Below, piece after piece: positions 45,506-55,262 of a stretch of DNA of 64,000 nucleotides (positions are counted from its first letter, which is position 1; each line of letters opens with the position of its first letter). The notes beneath the pieces were generated by a model. The model was not told the DNA's origin, searched no databases, and worked only from the letters and a program-made list of their open reading frames with translations. The position numbers and the translations under genes are program-made. The stretch is from positions 113,718 through 177,717 of the forward strand of contig CAWCTF010000003.1 of assembly GCA_963798435.1 (NCBI GenBank), given 5' to 3'. The stretch comes from JALHST01 sp963798435 (lineage in GTDB: Bacteria; Bacteroidota; Bacteroidia; Flavobacteriales; Flavobacteriaceae).

Positions 45506-45965
45506 TCCCCTGGCATTATAACCAACCTACAACTAGTTTCAAAAGCAATAGCGGTTTGGCATTTCAGCTGAATCGATTCTGCTTTTATTTGGAGGTTGCC
45601 GGTTAATGAATCATTGGCTACTGTTTTTACAAGAAATTTTTACACCATAATTCATAATTGTATCGAAAAACCAACCATTTATAAGACATAATAATCGCTA
45701 TCAAAAATGACCAAAATGGGATTGATTTCTGAAAAATAAATATATTCAATCTACGGTCTTCCTTTTAGCTACGTCCCCAATCTACGAGGTCACCCTTTTT
45801 GAACAGGTCCGAATTCACTTGTTGACTTCGTATAACACATAAAAAATTCCCCACACTTAACAAACGATATATGCGGTATGAACTCCGGTATTTCTCCTTT
45901 TTCAAATTGAATGACCTAATACATTCTGCACTTTCGACAGACCTAAACTTGGGCTTATAAAAAAC
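45506..45965. other. AT-rich intergenic stretch
   Basis: Lies between the permease and the susD terminator. A 103-codon minus-strand frame (45765-46076) crosses the terminator hairpin and overlaps susD; it has no export signal or family resemblance and is not called. Nothing else is recognisable. Confidence 0.4.
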
Positions 45966-46001
45966 AAAATACGGCAAGAAAAGAGCTCCTTGCCGTATTT
46001 T
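45966..46001 (-). terminator. Intrinsic terminator of the susCD operon
   Basis: A perfect 13-bp stem (AAAATACGGCAAG at 45966-45978 and its complement at 45989-46001) with a T-run on the minus strand, 16 bp past the susD stop codon. Confidence 0.9.
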
Positions 46002-46017
46002 ATATTCGGTAGTGGTA

Positions 46018-47763
46018 TTAATACCCTGGATTCTGCTCCAAGAAACCTTCGATACCCGAAGCCCCATCAACCGCACTTTGTGGTATTGGGAACAATCTAT
46101 GATTTACATCGGTATCGGTCTTCTCGGTCCATGCATCCTCATATTTTCCAAAACGAATTTGATCGCCGCGTCTGAACCCTTCCCAATACAATTCAAAACC
46201 ACGTTCGCGGAACATTACTTCCAGATCAATGGCGCTCAAGGCTGCCGGCGTTTGATCAGGGCGTGCGGTTCTCGAGGTTCGAACGGTGTTTACATCTGCC
46301 AAAGCACCTGCATTGTCCCCATTTCTTAATTTTGCCTCCGCTCTCATTAAATAGATTTCCGCCAGACGCATCAAAACAAGATCGACACTACTAAAGTTAT
46401 TCGCGTTTTCCGAAGTATGGCTAAATTGATATTTGCCTACCCGGTAACCGGTGTTATGCAAAGAACCTTCATTCGTGAAATCAACTTGTAAGGTATGGTT
46501 TACGTACCCCGTGTCCCTATCGGGTCCATTCCCTTTTATTTGTATCGAAGGATATATTCTTACCCCATCATCACAAGTAAGGAACGCCCCATCAGGGCCT
46601 TTTCTTGGGCCCCATTGTATGCCCCGTAAAATACCTCTATTCATTTCATAGGTATCAATAGCGGCACAATAGTAGTGGTCTTCGTCGTTCAAGGGCGAGA
46701 CGCCGGTCAGATCCACCAAATCTGGAGGAATCTGCTGGTTTTGTTGAAAGAATCGAGCATCGGCATCCGCAGGATCAACAGGGCCATAGGCATCGACCCA
46801 GGTTTGATAAAAATCAGAGGTAATCGCAGGACCATCGGTACCATCAGAACTTGGAAATTCTGGTCTGCCCCAAACAGAACCTGCAATTGACCAATAGGCC
46901 CACCTGCTATGTTCCAACTTTAAAACGCCCCGTTGATCCAAAGCAAAAATAAGTTCCGGATTGGTATGGTTGTCATCATTGAACAATTCAAAATATTCGG
47001 GAGATAACGAGAATGCCCCTGAATTGATAATATTGTCGGTGTATTCAATAACCTTATCCATATCTTCCGACGTAAAGTTCGGCGTACCATATGGATCACG
47101 ATATACGGCGGCATTGAGTTTCAATCGTGCCAAGAGGCCCCAAACGGCCGCTTTTGTCATTCTACCCGGACCTTTGTCATTGTTGATCAGATCTACGACC
47201 GATACCAATTCACTCTCAATATAGTCAATGGCATCTTGGGCTTTAAGTACCTCAGAAAGTTGATCGGAAGATTCTTTTTTGAGTACGATCCCCCAGCTAT
47301 CTAATAACAACATGTTTAAATACCCTCGTAGTGCTTTCATTTCATATAACGCTCCTGCGGCTTCAGCATCCCCGTTTTCCGCAAGCGGGGTCAATACTTC
47401 GATGGCGGCCAACGTTCTGGAGATATTTGTGGTAAGTTCATTCCATCCACTAGAGACCAGATCATTGGTAGGTGTAATGGTATGGGCGTGTGCCGCTAAA
47501 AATTTACCCCCATCAAACCAATCCGTACCACCGCGATATGGCAGAATCGCCTCATCAGAGGGTATAAGCTGCAAGCCATAATAATTGGTATGCCTCCATG
47601 TCCAAGACACATAGCCATAGGCAGGAACGATCGCTCCGCTGATCACCTCGGCTTGAGCGCCCGTTAGTGATTCATCAAATAATTCTTCCTTTAAATCCGT
47701 GCAGTTCCAATTCAATACAGAACCTAAGAGGATAATGGATGTGATAATTAGTTTATTTTTCAT
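46018..47763 (-). CDS. SusD/RagB family nutrient-binding lipoprotein
   Basis: A 581-residue surface lipoprotein with lipobox SVLNWNCTD. It follows the SusD plan: helical TPR-type N-terminal half (SSGWNELTTNISRTLAAIEV, MKALRGYLNMLLLDSWG) and a C-terminal part with LRLAEIYLMRAEAKLRNGDN-type signature, here LMRLAEIYLMRAEAKLR, then FRERGFELYWEGFRRGDQIR. It caps the SusC transporter and binds oligosaccharide or another polymer. It is 17 bp downstream of susC. No hydrolase gene accompanies the pair, so the ligand is not predictable. Confidence 0.95.
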   Translation of the reverse strand: MKNKLIITSIILLGSVLNWNCTDLKEELFDESLTGAQAEVISGAIVPAYGYVSWTWRHTNYYGLQLIPSDEAILPYRGGTDWFDGGKFLAAHAHTITPTNDLVSSGWNELTTNISRTLAAIEVLTPLAENGDAEAAGALYEMKALRGYLNMLLLDSWGIVLKKESSDQLSEVLKAQDAIDYIESELVSVVDLINNDKGPGRMTKAAVWGLLARLKLNAAVYRDPYGTPNFTSEDMDKVIEYTDNIINSGAFSLSPEYFELFNDDNHTNPELIFALDQRGVLKLEHSRWAYWSIAGSVWGRPEFPSSDGTDGPAITSDFYQTWVDAYGPVDPADADARFFQQNQQIPPDLVDLTGVSPLNDEDHYYCAAIDTYEMNRGILRGIQWGPRKGPDGAFLTCDDGVRIYPSIQIKGNGPDRDTGYVNHTLQVDFTNEGSLHNTGYRVGKYQFSHTSENANNFSSVDLVLMRLAEIYLMRAEAKLRNGDNAGALADVNTVRTSRTARPDQTPAALSAIDLEVMFRERGFELYWEGFRRGDQIRFGKYEDAWTEKTDTDVNHRLFPIPQSAVDGASGIEGFLEQNPGY

Positions 47764-47780
47764 TTTTGCACTTTTTTTAT

Positions 47781-50750
47781 TTAAAATGATACGTTAAGGC
47801 CGACCAATACTGTTCTCGGAGAAGGATATGTAAAACGATCTATTCCAAAGGTTTGGATGCCGTCTATCTGATTCCCGGTATTGACTTCCGGGTTATAGCC
47901 CGAGTAATCGGTAATCACAAATAAGTTTTGACCCGTCAAGGTAAAACGTACCTGGCTTACCAAATCTCCAAATCCTATTTTTTGAGGATTTAAATTATAG
48001 CCTAAGGTCGCATTGTTCAATCGTAAGAAACTTCCATTCTCCAAATAACGTGTAGAAACCTCGTTTGAGTTACTAGTGTCTTCATTCGGATATTGAATTG
48101 CAAAGTCGGTAGTATTTAGATTTCTGCTCAATTGTCCCTTAGTGAACAGGGACATGGCCGTATGGTTGTAGATTTTATTCCCGGATACGCCATTAAAATT
48201 GAACGCCAGATCAAAGTCTTTATAATTCAACTTGAAATAGAAGGCGTACAGCATATTGGGCAATGCCGTGCCTGAGGCAATTCGGTCATTATCCAAGGAT
48301 TCACCGTCACCATTGGTGTCCCTGAATTGATTTAGCCCATCAGGCCCTATCCCAATAAACTCTTTCATGTAAAAAGTACCTATCGGCTCATTGTTGATAT
48401 ATCCATTAATAGTGGCCCCGGTTTGCCCTGCACCTTGAGCGGCACCTGTGGTAATGATCTCGAATTGGGAATCAGTAACCTTGTTGTCGATGTATGAGAA
48501 GTTACCGCCAATGTTTAAGAAGAAGTCATTGCCAAATTGGGTTCTATGGTCTAATGCCAATTCTATCCCGTTATTTACAATTTGCAAATTTGGAATGTTG
48601 GTCCAAATTTTTTCGGTGGGTTGTATCGGATCGACCCTGTTGGCAAATAAGACCACGTCACTGGTAACCTTGTTAAAATAATCCAACGTACCTGTAAGCC
48701 GATTGTTGAATAAACCAAAATCAAGACCAACGTTGGTTTGTGTCGATACTTCCCATTTCAGATTCGGGTTGGCCGTTCGAACAGGTACCGTACCAAAAGG
48801 GTAACCGTCTAGTGTAGTTGCCCCGGGATCTAGCGGGTAGGTATCATTATCGGCCTTACTATCGACATAACTCGCTAAGGAAACCTTATTGTCGATTCCT
48901 TCCTGATTTCCGGTCTGTCCCCAACTTACCCTTAATTTTAAATTATTGAATACCGTGCTTTGCGCCATGAAATCTTCCTTGCTGATATTCCAGCCTAAGG
49001 CCACTGATGGAAAATAGCCATATTTATTGTTCGCACCAAACTTCGACGAACCGTCGGCACGCATCGTAGCGGTTAATAGGTATTTATCAGCATAGCTATA
49101 ATTCAATCTCCCAAAAAATGACTGCAATTCATTTTTTTCAGCGACTGAAAATAAATTCGTAGGAGTTTCTTGACTACTTATCTGGTCTTGAAACCGAGGT
49201 TCTATTCCATTATCTGCAAATCCTTGAAGTTCGAACCGTTTCTGTTCAATATATATCTCCTGATAGGAATGGCCCGCTAGAAAAATAACATTATGATCGC
49301 CTTTGTTAAAGGTATAGGTCAAGGTGTTTTCAACCAACGTATTTCGATTCGTGGTGAACGATGCATTCAAATACCCTTTATTGAGGCCTTCCAATAAGGC
49401 ATAAGGGGTCTGTTGCACATCACGATCCGTAGAGGAGTAATCAACGCCAAGATTTAATTTATAGGTCAAACCTTTCACTATTTCCACAGAGGGTGAAATA
49501 TTTGCCAAAATCCGATTGCTATTCGCATCATCGGTATAAATCTGATTGCGAACAATGGGGTTTAATCTATCATCTAACAAGGTAGGTGACCCATTGGTAT
49601 AAATTGGGAGGGTCGGATTCAGTTGCAACATGTCAACCACGGTGGATCCGGTATCAGGCCGTTCATTGACGGTTTTTGAGGCAGTTAGATTAAAATCAAC
49701 TTTCAGACGCCCGTCAAAGGCCTTTTGCGTTAGATTTACACGCCCCGAATAGCGTTTTAAGGAACTCTTCTCAAAAATACCCTCTTGATCATCATATCCT
49801 GCGGAAACATAGTAGGCAAACTTTTCAGCGCCGCCGCTCATTGAAAAGTTGACATTTTTAGAGACTCCGGTTCTTGTAAGTTCTTCTTGCCAATCTGTAT
49901 TGGCTCCCCCATCTAAGAGGGTACCTCCGGCTGCCGTGACCTGGTTTCTAAATTCACTGGCATTAAAAACGTCTATTTTATTGGCTAAATTGGATATGGC
50001 TGTAGCTACCGATAAATTCATTTCCGCTTTGCCAGATTTACCTTTTTTGGTCGTTATAACGATTACGCCATTTGCCGCGCGAGCCCCATAAATCGCGGCC
50101 GCCGAAGCATCCTTTAATACATCTATCGACTCAATATCCTGGGGATTGATGAAGTTCAAGGGGTTGGAGGCAACGCCGGTAGTCGTATTATCGATTACAA
50201 AACCATCGACTACGAATAGGGGTGTTGTACCAGACCTAAAACTTCCGATCCCACGTATCACAATATTTTGTGATGCTCCCGGTTCTCCGCTCACGGCGGT
50301 AACATTGACACCTGCTATTTTACCTTGCAGGAGTTGTCCAGGATTCGTAACCACTCCCTTATTAAAACTTTCGCTTTTAAGAGAGGCTATAGAACCTGTT
50401 ACGTCAGATCTTTTTTGGGTTCCATACCCAACCACAACAACATCTTCCAACTGGGTGGCATCCTCCATAAGCCGCACCGTAACATTCCGTTGTCCATTGA
50501 GGGGAAGTTCGCTTGAGGAATATCCTAAATAGGATATTTGCAAAACAGCATTTAAATCGGCAACTTCAATCGAAAAATTACCGTCAAAGTCTGTGGTAAC
50601 ACCATTCAGTGTGCCCGTTTCCAAAACGCTAGCACCAGGAAGTGGATTGTTTTGGGTATCGGTGACTGAACCCGTGACCGTTGTTTGTGCCCATGCGGCA
50701 GATACAAATCCCAACAAACCTACATACATTAATAGTTTAAGTTTTTTCAT
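47781..50750 (-). CDS. SusC/RagA family TonB-dependent receptor
   Basis: A 989-residue outer-membrane transporter. Signal peptide, then a carboxypeptidase-regulatory-like domain (VTGSVTDTQNNPLPGASVLE), a TonB-box-like DVVVVGYGTQKRSDVTGSIA, the plug with the SusC signature ESIDVLKDASAAAIYGARAA, and a 22-stranded barrel ending VLVGLNVSF. It forms the transporter half of the SusCD complex and draws energy from TonB-ExbBD. No anti-sigma or hybrid regulator gene is adjacent. Confidence 0.96.
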   Translation of the reverse strand: MKKLKLLMYVGLLGFVSAAWAQTTVTGSVTDTQNNPLPGASVLETGTLNGVTTDFDGNFSIEVADLNAVLQISYLGYSSSELPLNGQRNVTVRLMEDATQLEDVVVVGYGTQKRSDVTGSIASLKSESFNKGVVTNPGQLLQGKIAGVNVTAVSGEPGASQNIVIRGIGSFRSGTTPLFVVDGFVIDNTTTGVASNPLNFINPQDIESIDVLKDASAAAIYGARAANGVIVITTKKGKSGKAEMNLSVATAISNLANKIDVFNASEFRNQVTAAGGTLLDGGANTDWQEELTRTGVSKNVNFSMSGGAEKFAYYVSAGYDDQEGIFEKSSLKRYSGRVNLTQKAFDGRLKVDFNLTASKTVNERPDTGSTVVDMLQLNPTLPIYTNGSPTLLDDRLNPIVRNQIYTDDANSNRILANISPSVEIVKGLTYKLNLGVDYSSTDRDVQQTPYALLEGLNKGYLNASFTTNRNTLVENTLTYTFNKGDHNVIFLAGHSYQEIYIEQKRFELQGFADNGIEPRFQDQISSQETPTNLFSVAEKNELQSFFGRLNYSYADKYLLTATMRADGSSKFGANNKYGYFPSVALGWNISKEDFMAQSTVFNNLKLRVSWGQTGNQEGIDNKVSLASYVDSKADNDTYPLDPGATTLDGYPFGTVPVRTANPNLKWEVSTQTNVGLDFGLFNNRLTGTLDYFNKVTSDVVLFANRVDPIQPTEKIWTNIPNLQIVNNGIELALDHRTQFGNDFFLNIGGNFSYIDNKVTDSQFEIITTGAAQGAGQTGATINGYINNEPIGTFYMKEFIGIGPDGLNQFRDTNGDGESLDNDRIASGTALPNMLYAFYFKLNYKDFDLAFNFNGVSGNKIYNHTAMSLFTKGQLSRNLNTTDFAIQYPNEDTSNSNEVSTRYLENGSFLRLNNATLGYNLNPQKIGFGDLVSQVRFTLTGQNLFVITDYSGYNPEVNTGNQIDGIQTFGIDRFTYPSPRTVLVGLNVSF

Positions 50751-51270
50751 AGAGTTTGGTTTAATTATTGATTATTTTGATTTTCTAATGGATTAAAATC
50801 GGGGTAATATAAAAATTTTTCTTTATGTAAGAAAAATATGTAGTTCAATATATTTCCTAATTTTCGTCAAAAATAACCCAACATAAAACCTGGTTTCATT
50901 AATTAAAGATTATGGTTGGTTTAATAAATAGACCTTGGCCATCAGTAATTGTTAATTGAACGTTGTGTTTGTTTTTTAATTCGTTCTTAAGGGAAATGGG
51001 ATTCTAAAATGACAAAATAGTTGTAGGACCATATCAAAAAACCGACCAACGTCATTTTCCTATTAACCCGTAATTGAATAGTAGGTTCAACTCACTTTGC
51101 AGCTTTTGGGAAGCTGAAGCGCATGTGTGGGTGAAGGTTCATGTGATCAAAAAATCACATCGGGCCACCAACGTTGGTCTTCTGCAGCACAAAAATCGAG
51201 CCCTGCATGCGTACGCCGGATATTGAAGGTTAATACCGCTTAAATAAAAAATCATCCTACCTGCCAAAAT
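50751..51270. other. Long leader region upstream of susC
   Basis: The 300 bases nearest susC are very AT-rich. Further upstream (about 51075-51230) is a GC-richer patch with palindromes: CAGCTTTTGGGAAGCTG, ATGTGAT/ATCACAT and CCAACGTTGG. On the minus strand the patch can also be read as short open pieces (MQGSIFVLQKTNVGGPM, stop, FFDHMNLHPHMRFSFPKAAK). It may be a structured leader, an operator or a gene remnant. Confidence 0.4.
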
Positions 51271-51299
51271 AAAAAAACCCCATCACAGTAGTGACGGGG
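51271..51299 (-). terminator. Intrinsic terminator after the 51325 gene
   Basis: Stem CCCCATCAC/GTGACGGGG (one mismatch) with a seven-base T-run on the minus strand, 26 bp beyond the stop codon. Confidence 0.85.
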
Positions 51300-51324
51300 C
51301 AACTTTTGGCTAATTCAAGTTATA

Positions 51325-52029
51325 TTACCATTTTCCCATACGCACCCATAGTCCGGAACGCACCAAACGCGATCCGCCATTCGTGGCCAAAAACTCTTTC
51401 CATGCCTTGGTACTGGCCGTATTCTGGGCATCGGTTCGCATCATTTCGGCACCCCCTAAGGCACTTTTGAAATCTTTAAATCCATTAAGCACCCAACGGT
51501 TTTCACCGTTCGGCGAAACCCCAGCGGTTATATTACCCATCATAGCAACCATTCCCTCCGGCACCGATGTAGTCATATATTTTGCATAGGCCTTGTCAAA
51601 GGTATCCCCATCATCTGCGTGTACGATAAAGTACTTTTGCATTGGGAGGTCTAGGTTCAGGTCACCAGTAGTTGTAATAACCGTGCCCGTAAGGGCTGCA
51701 AAACCCTCTTTGACTTGCTGATTTAATTGTACCAAAAACAATTTCCACGCAGCACCGCCATCTCTGGCGTACATGTCTCCTAAAGCATCTAGCGTCCCAG
51801 AAAAACTGAGAATATTCGTATAATCGTTTTCATGGTCATTAAAGTGGTTCTCATATAAGATCACGGTTACGCCTTCCGGTTTGTTGGCCGTGAAATAATC
51901 ATTGATCAATTTGTACATGATTTCTTGATTCTGTGGTTCGACCACAACACTGTAATTGCTCCAATAAACCTTTTGGGCACTGACACTAAATGTCATCATA
52001 ATGAGTAAACTAAAAATCGCTTTTTTCAT
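51325..52029 (-). CDS. Exported protein of unknown function
   Basis: A 234-residue protein with signal peptide MKKAIFSLLIMMTFSVSAQ. The mature part has two related halves, each with a short alpha/beta pattern: NQEIMYKLINDYFTANKPEG and DTFDKAYAKYMTTSVPEGMV. It resembles the ferredoxin-like fold of dimeric alpha-beta-barrel proteins. No catalytic residues are recognised. It is a single-gene unit with its own terminator. Confidence 0.7.
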   Translation of the reverse strand: MKKAIFSLLIMMTFSVSAQKVYWSNYSVVVEPQNQEIMYKLINDYFTANKPEGVTVILYENHFNDHENDYTNILSFSGTLDALGDMYARDGGAAWKLFLVQLNQQVKEGFAALTGTVITTTGDLNLDLPMQKYFIVHADDGDTFDKAYAKYMTTSVPEGMVAMMGNITAGVSPNGENRWVLNGFKDFKSALGGAEMMRTDAQNTASTKAWKEFLATNGGSRLVRSGLWVRMGKW

Positions 52030-52575
52030 TGGTTGTATTATTTATGGTTAATGATTCTTTTAAAAGTATAGCATATGAAGGCTTAGTATCGGTAATCAGG
52101 GACCAAACCCGTAAAATACTGTCCGAAGGATAGCTAAAAGTGTCCGAAGGAATTTTTTTGAATTCTTGCTTCTTAAAATCAGCCCTTAAAGCGTATGTGA
52201 ACTCTCCCCTCCTATATAGGATAATTCCCATAACCAAGAATGGATAAGCTACGCTGGCCATTTCACACGGGGTGCATGTACGCATTAGTAAGTTAGGCGC
52301 AATTAAATGCTTCTCTTATTGCCATACGATTAAACCTCTTGCCATTTCATTAGTCTATATTTCAGTGATACCTTTGCATCGGGAATAAAGCACCCTAAAT
52401 GAGTTTATCGAAAAATCCGGTAGAAAATTCTACATAATACGCAGTGGTACAATTGCCAAGTGGCAATTAATCCATTTTCCCCAACCCTCCTATACCGGTT
52501 CTTTACCAAAGCGAATTGTTTAGGAAAAAGTCGACCTCTAAATTTTACTTATATTATTTTTTCCAAAACTTGCCC
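52030..52575. other. Divergent intergenic region
   Basis: Separates a minus-strand gene from a plus-strand one, so both promoters should lie here. A 91-codon minus-strand frame at 52010-52285 overlaps the 51325 gene start and looks spurious. No repeat or RNA is seen. Confidence 0.4.
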
Positions 52576-54966
52576 ATGAAGATATTCCCTATTTTATGTT
52601 TCCTATGGATGGCCGCTCCCCTAGTTGCGCAACAAACCGGAACGCTGCATGGCACATTAAAGGATACCGATCAACTTCCTATTGAATTTGTTTCGGTATA
52701 TGTGACCCCTTTGGATGATGCCACCCATATGATCGCCGGCGCCACTACTAATGAATCTGGTGCTTTTACCATTAAGGACCTTCCCCTTGGCACCTATGCC
52801 CTTCACGCACAATTCCTGGGCTTTCAGACGCTCTCTCAAACAATAACCATCAATGGCTCCAACCTAAATTTGGCATTGGGAACCCTCATCCTGGAAGCTG
52901 ACACCACCTTGCTTCAAGGCGTTCAGGTAACCGCTCAAAGAAAACTCGTTCAAAAGACCCCCCAAGGGTTGATCATTAATGCAGAAGCTACCCTAAGCCA
53001 ACAAGGGGGATCTGCGATCGATCTGTTGCGTAATACCCCCACCATTTTTGTCGATGCCGAAGGGGGCATTTCACTACGGGGCAAGGCACCCCTTATTTTA
53101 TTGAACGGTCGCAACTCGAGCCTTACCAATTTAGAGAACATCCCGGCAAGCAGTATCGCCAGCATCGAGATTATTACAAGTCCGGGAGCCCAATACGATG
53201 CAAGTGCCGAAAATGGCATTCTTAATATTATCCTTAAAAAGGGAGAGGAAAATGGCACCAATGGAGCCTTTGCAATCGGCTATGGCTATGGATCCAAATG
53301 GCGGGCGAACAGTTCGGCACAATTAAATCATAATACAGGTACCTTCAACATTGCCGCGGCCTATGACAATCGTTTTGCGAATCGAACCCGAAAAGTGGAC
53401 GGGGACCGCATTAATTTTTTGATTCCCGACCATTATTATCTTACACAACGACGCGCCGATGATCGCCAAGAACGCAATCACAACCTAAAACTAAACCTGG
53501 ACAAGGAATTCGAAAAAGGCCTATTGGGTTTTGAATGGCTTGCAGCCTATACCGATGAAGACAACTATGAAGCCTTGGTAAGCACTTTTGACCAGCAAGA
53601 CAATAGCTTTGTGTCAAGCAATCGTCGTTTTTCGCAGGAGCTGAGGCGGGCAAATGTGAATGAATTGGCCCTTAATTACGAACGAAAATTCACGGATCCT
53701 GATAAAAAGTTGAACTTGGGCCTGTCTTCCTCCTTTTATCGCTCAAAGGAAAACACCAACATCGACACCCAAGATCGGGCCGAGGACATGACCGATCTCG
53801 GGGACCCTTATTTACAGCGAACCAACTTTAATGAAACGGGGAACATCACGAATTTTAGGGCCGATTATGCGCAAAAACTAGGAACAGGAACCTTCGAAGG
53901 GGGTTATAAATTGATTTTACGATCTACTGATGATGATTTTCGGCAACAGAACCAAGTAAACGGAATCTTTGCCTCGGTTCCCGAACAAACCGGTGTTTTA
54001 ACTTTTAAGGAACAGATCCATGCCTTGTATGCGCAACAAAAAGGCCCTATCGGAACTAAAGAAAAACCGATTCTGGAATATGAGGCCGGTCTCCGGGTCG
54101 AACAGACCAATAATAACGGGAATTTAGTGCCTCAGGGCGATACGTTTAAAGCGAATTATTTTAGCGTTTTTCCGTCCGTCGGACTCACACATCGATTTTC
54201 AACTACGGCCTTTCTGAGATTGGGCTATAACCGAAGGATCAATCGGCCAAGTTTGGGTCAATTGAATCCGTTTACCGATATCACCGACTCTTTGAGCCAG
54301 CACAGTGGAAACCCGAATCTTAAACCTGAATTGGTGAATGCCCTTGAATTAAACTTTAGCAAGGATTTTCAACATACCGGAATCAGTGCAAAAGTATTCT
54401 ACCGTTCGGGAAAGAATCCGATCATGTCTTACACCGAATTGCGGTCTGACGGGGTGTTGCTTTCACGACCGGAAAATGTGGGCAGTCAAAATATATACGG
54501 CCTCGAAACCATCTTTACCTTTAGCACAGGACAAATTTGGAAAGGCAATCTTAGCTATAGTATTTTTCAACAGAACATCGATGCCGGAAACATCGGGGTA
54601 GAAGCTTTAAATCGGCAAGTGAGCAGCAATTTAAAATTGATCAATGATCTTACCCTCTGGAAAGGGGGCCAAATGCAACTCATCGGGGTGTATAACTCCC
54701 CGGTTGCGACCGTACAAGGCACCCGAGTGGCCCTCTACTATGGCGATATGGCTTTTCAACAAAAAATTTGGAAAGATCGTGGAAGATTGGGCATCATCTT
54801 TACCGATATTTTCGATTCCCAACGTGGTGGCTATAACCTAAAAACTTCGGAATTTCAATTTGACCGAAGATTCAAGATCGATTCAAGGGCCTTCTTGGTT
54901 ACGCTAGGCTACACCTTTGGCACCAAATTCAAGGAAGAATTAATGGAGAATCAATTCGAGAATTAA
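52576..54966 (+). CDS. TonB-dependent receptor-like outer-membrane protein
   Basis: A 796-residue outer-membrane protein. The start at 52576 gives the signal peptide MKIFPILCFLWMAAPLVAQQ; an upstream Met at 52516 would add 20 unlikely residues. A carboxypeptidase-regulatory-like domain (GTLHGTLKDTDQLPIEFVSV) is followed by a plug (GSAIDLLRNTPTIFVDAEGG, ASIEIITSPGAQYDASAENG) and an OMP_b-brl_3-type barrel. It lacks the SusC signature and has no SusD partner. The ligand is unknown. Confidence 0.88.
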   Translation: MKIFPILCFLWMAAPLVAQQTGTLHGTLKDTDQLPIEFVSVYVTPLDDATHMIAGATTNESGAFTIKDLPLGTYALHAQFLGFQTLSQTITINGSNLNLALGTLILEADTTLLQGVQVTAQRKLVQKTPQGLIINAEATLSQQGGSAIDLLRNTPTIFVDAEGGISLRGKAPLILLNGRNSSLTNLENIPASSIASIEIITSPGAQYDASAENGILNIILKKGEENGTNGAFAIGYGYGSKWRANSSAQLNHNTGTFNIAAAYDNRFANRTRKVDGDRINFLIPDHYYLTQRRADDRQERNHNLKLNLDKEFEKGLLGFEWLAAYTDEDNYEALVSTFDQQDNSFVSSNRRFSQELRRANVNELALNYERKFTDPDKKLNLGLSSSFYRSKENTNIDTQDRAEDMTDLGDPYLQRTNFNETGNITNFRADYAQKLGTGTFEGGYKLILRSTDDDFRQQNQVNGIFASVPEQTGVLTFKEQIHALYAQQKGPIGTKEKPILEYEAGLRVEQTNNNGNLVPQGDTFKANYFSVFPSVGLTHRFSTTAFLRLGYNRRINRPSLGQLNPFTDITDSLSQHSGNPNLKPELVNALELNFSKDFQHTGISAKVFYRSGKNPIMSYTELRSDGVLLSRPENVGSQNIYGLETIFTFSTGQIWKGNLSYSIFQQNIDAGNIGVEALNRQVSSNLKLINDLTLWKGGQMQLIGVYNSPVATVQGTRVALYYGDMAFQQKIWKDRGRLGIIFTDIFDSQRGGYNLKTSEFQFDRRFKIDSRAFLVTLGYTFGTKFKEELMENQFEN

Positions 54967-55262
54967 GTCAGCCTGCATTGCACAATTGGCATCTAAAAAA
55001 AACGGCATGCCCTTTTGATTTCCTAGGGTTTCTAGGAGCAATCATTTTCAGAGTGAGCATCAAGTAGTTGACCCATCCATTTTTTGATTAAAAATGGGGA
55101 AAATGGTAATTGAATGCCTTGATGTCTTAAATACGGAAATATGTTATATCTTATACATATCAAAATATAAGGGATTACTGCAGAATTCGTGTAGTTTCCC
55201 TTCCCAACCAGTTCGCCTGCCATATTTTGTCGGTAGGTGGATTTAGTTCTTAAACGATTGCT

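Noticed and set aside
45765..46076. 103-codon minus-strand frame beyond susD
   Set aside because: It overlaps susD and runs through the strong terminator hairpin.
52010..52285. 91-codon minus-strand frame upstream of the 51325 gene
   Set aside because: Overlaps the real gene start; no family resemblance.
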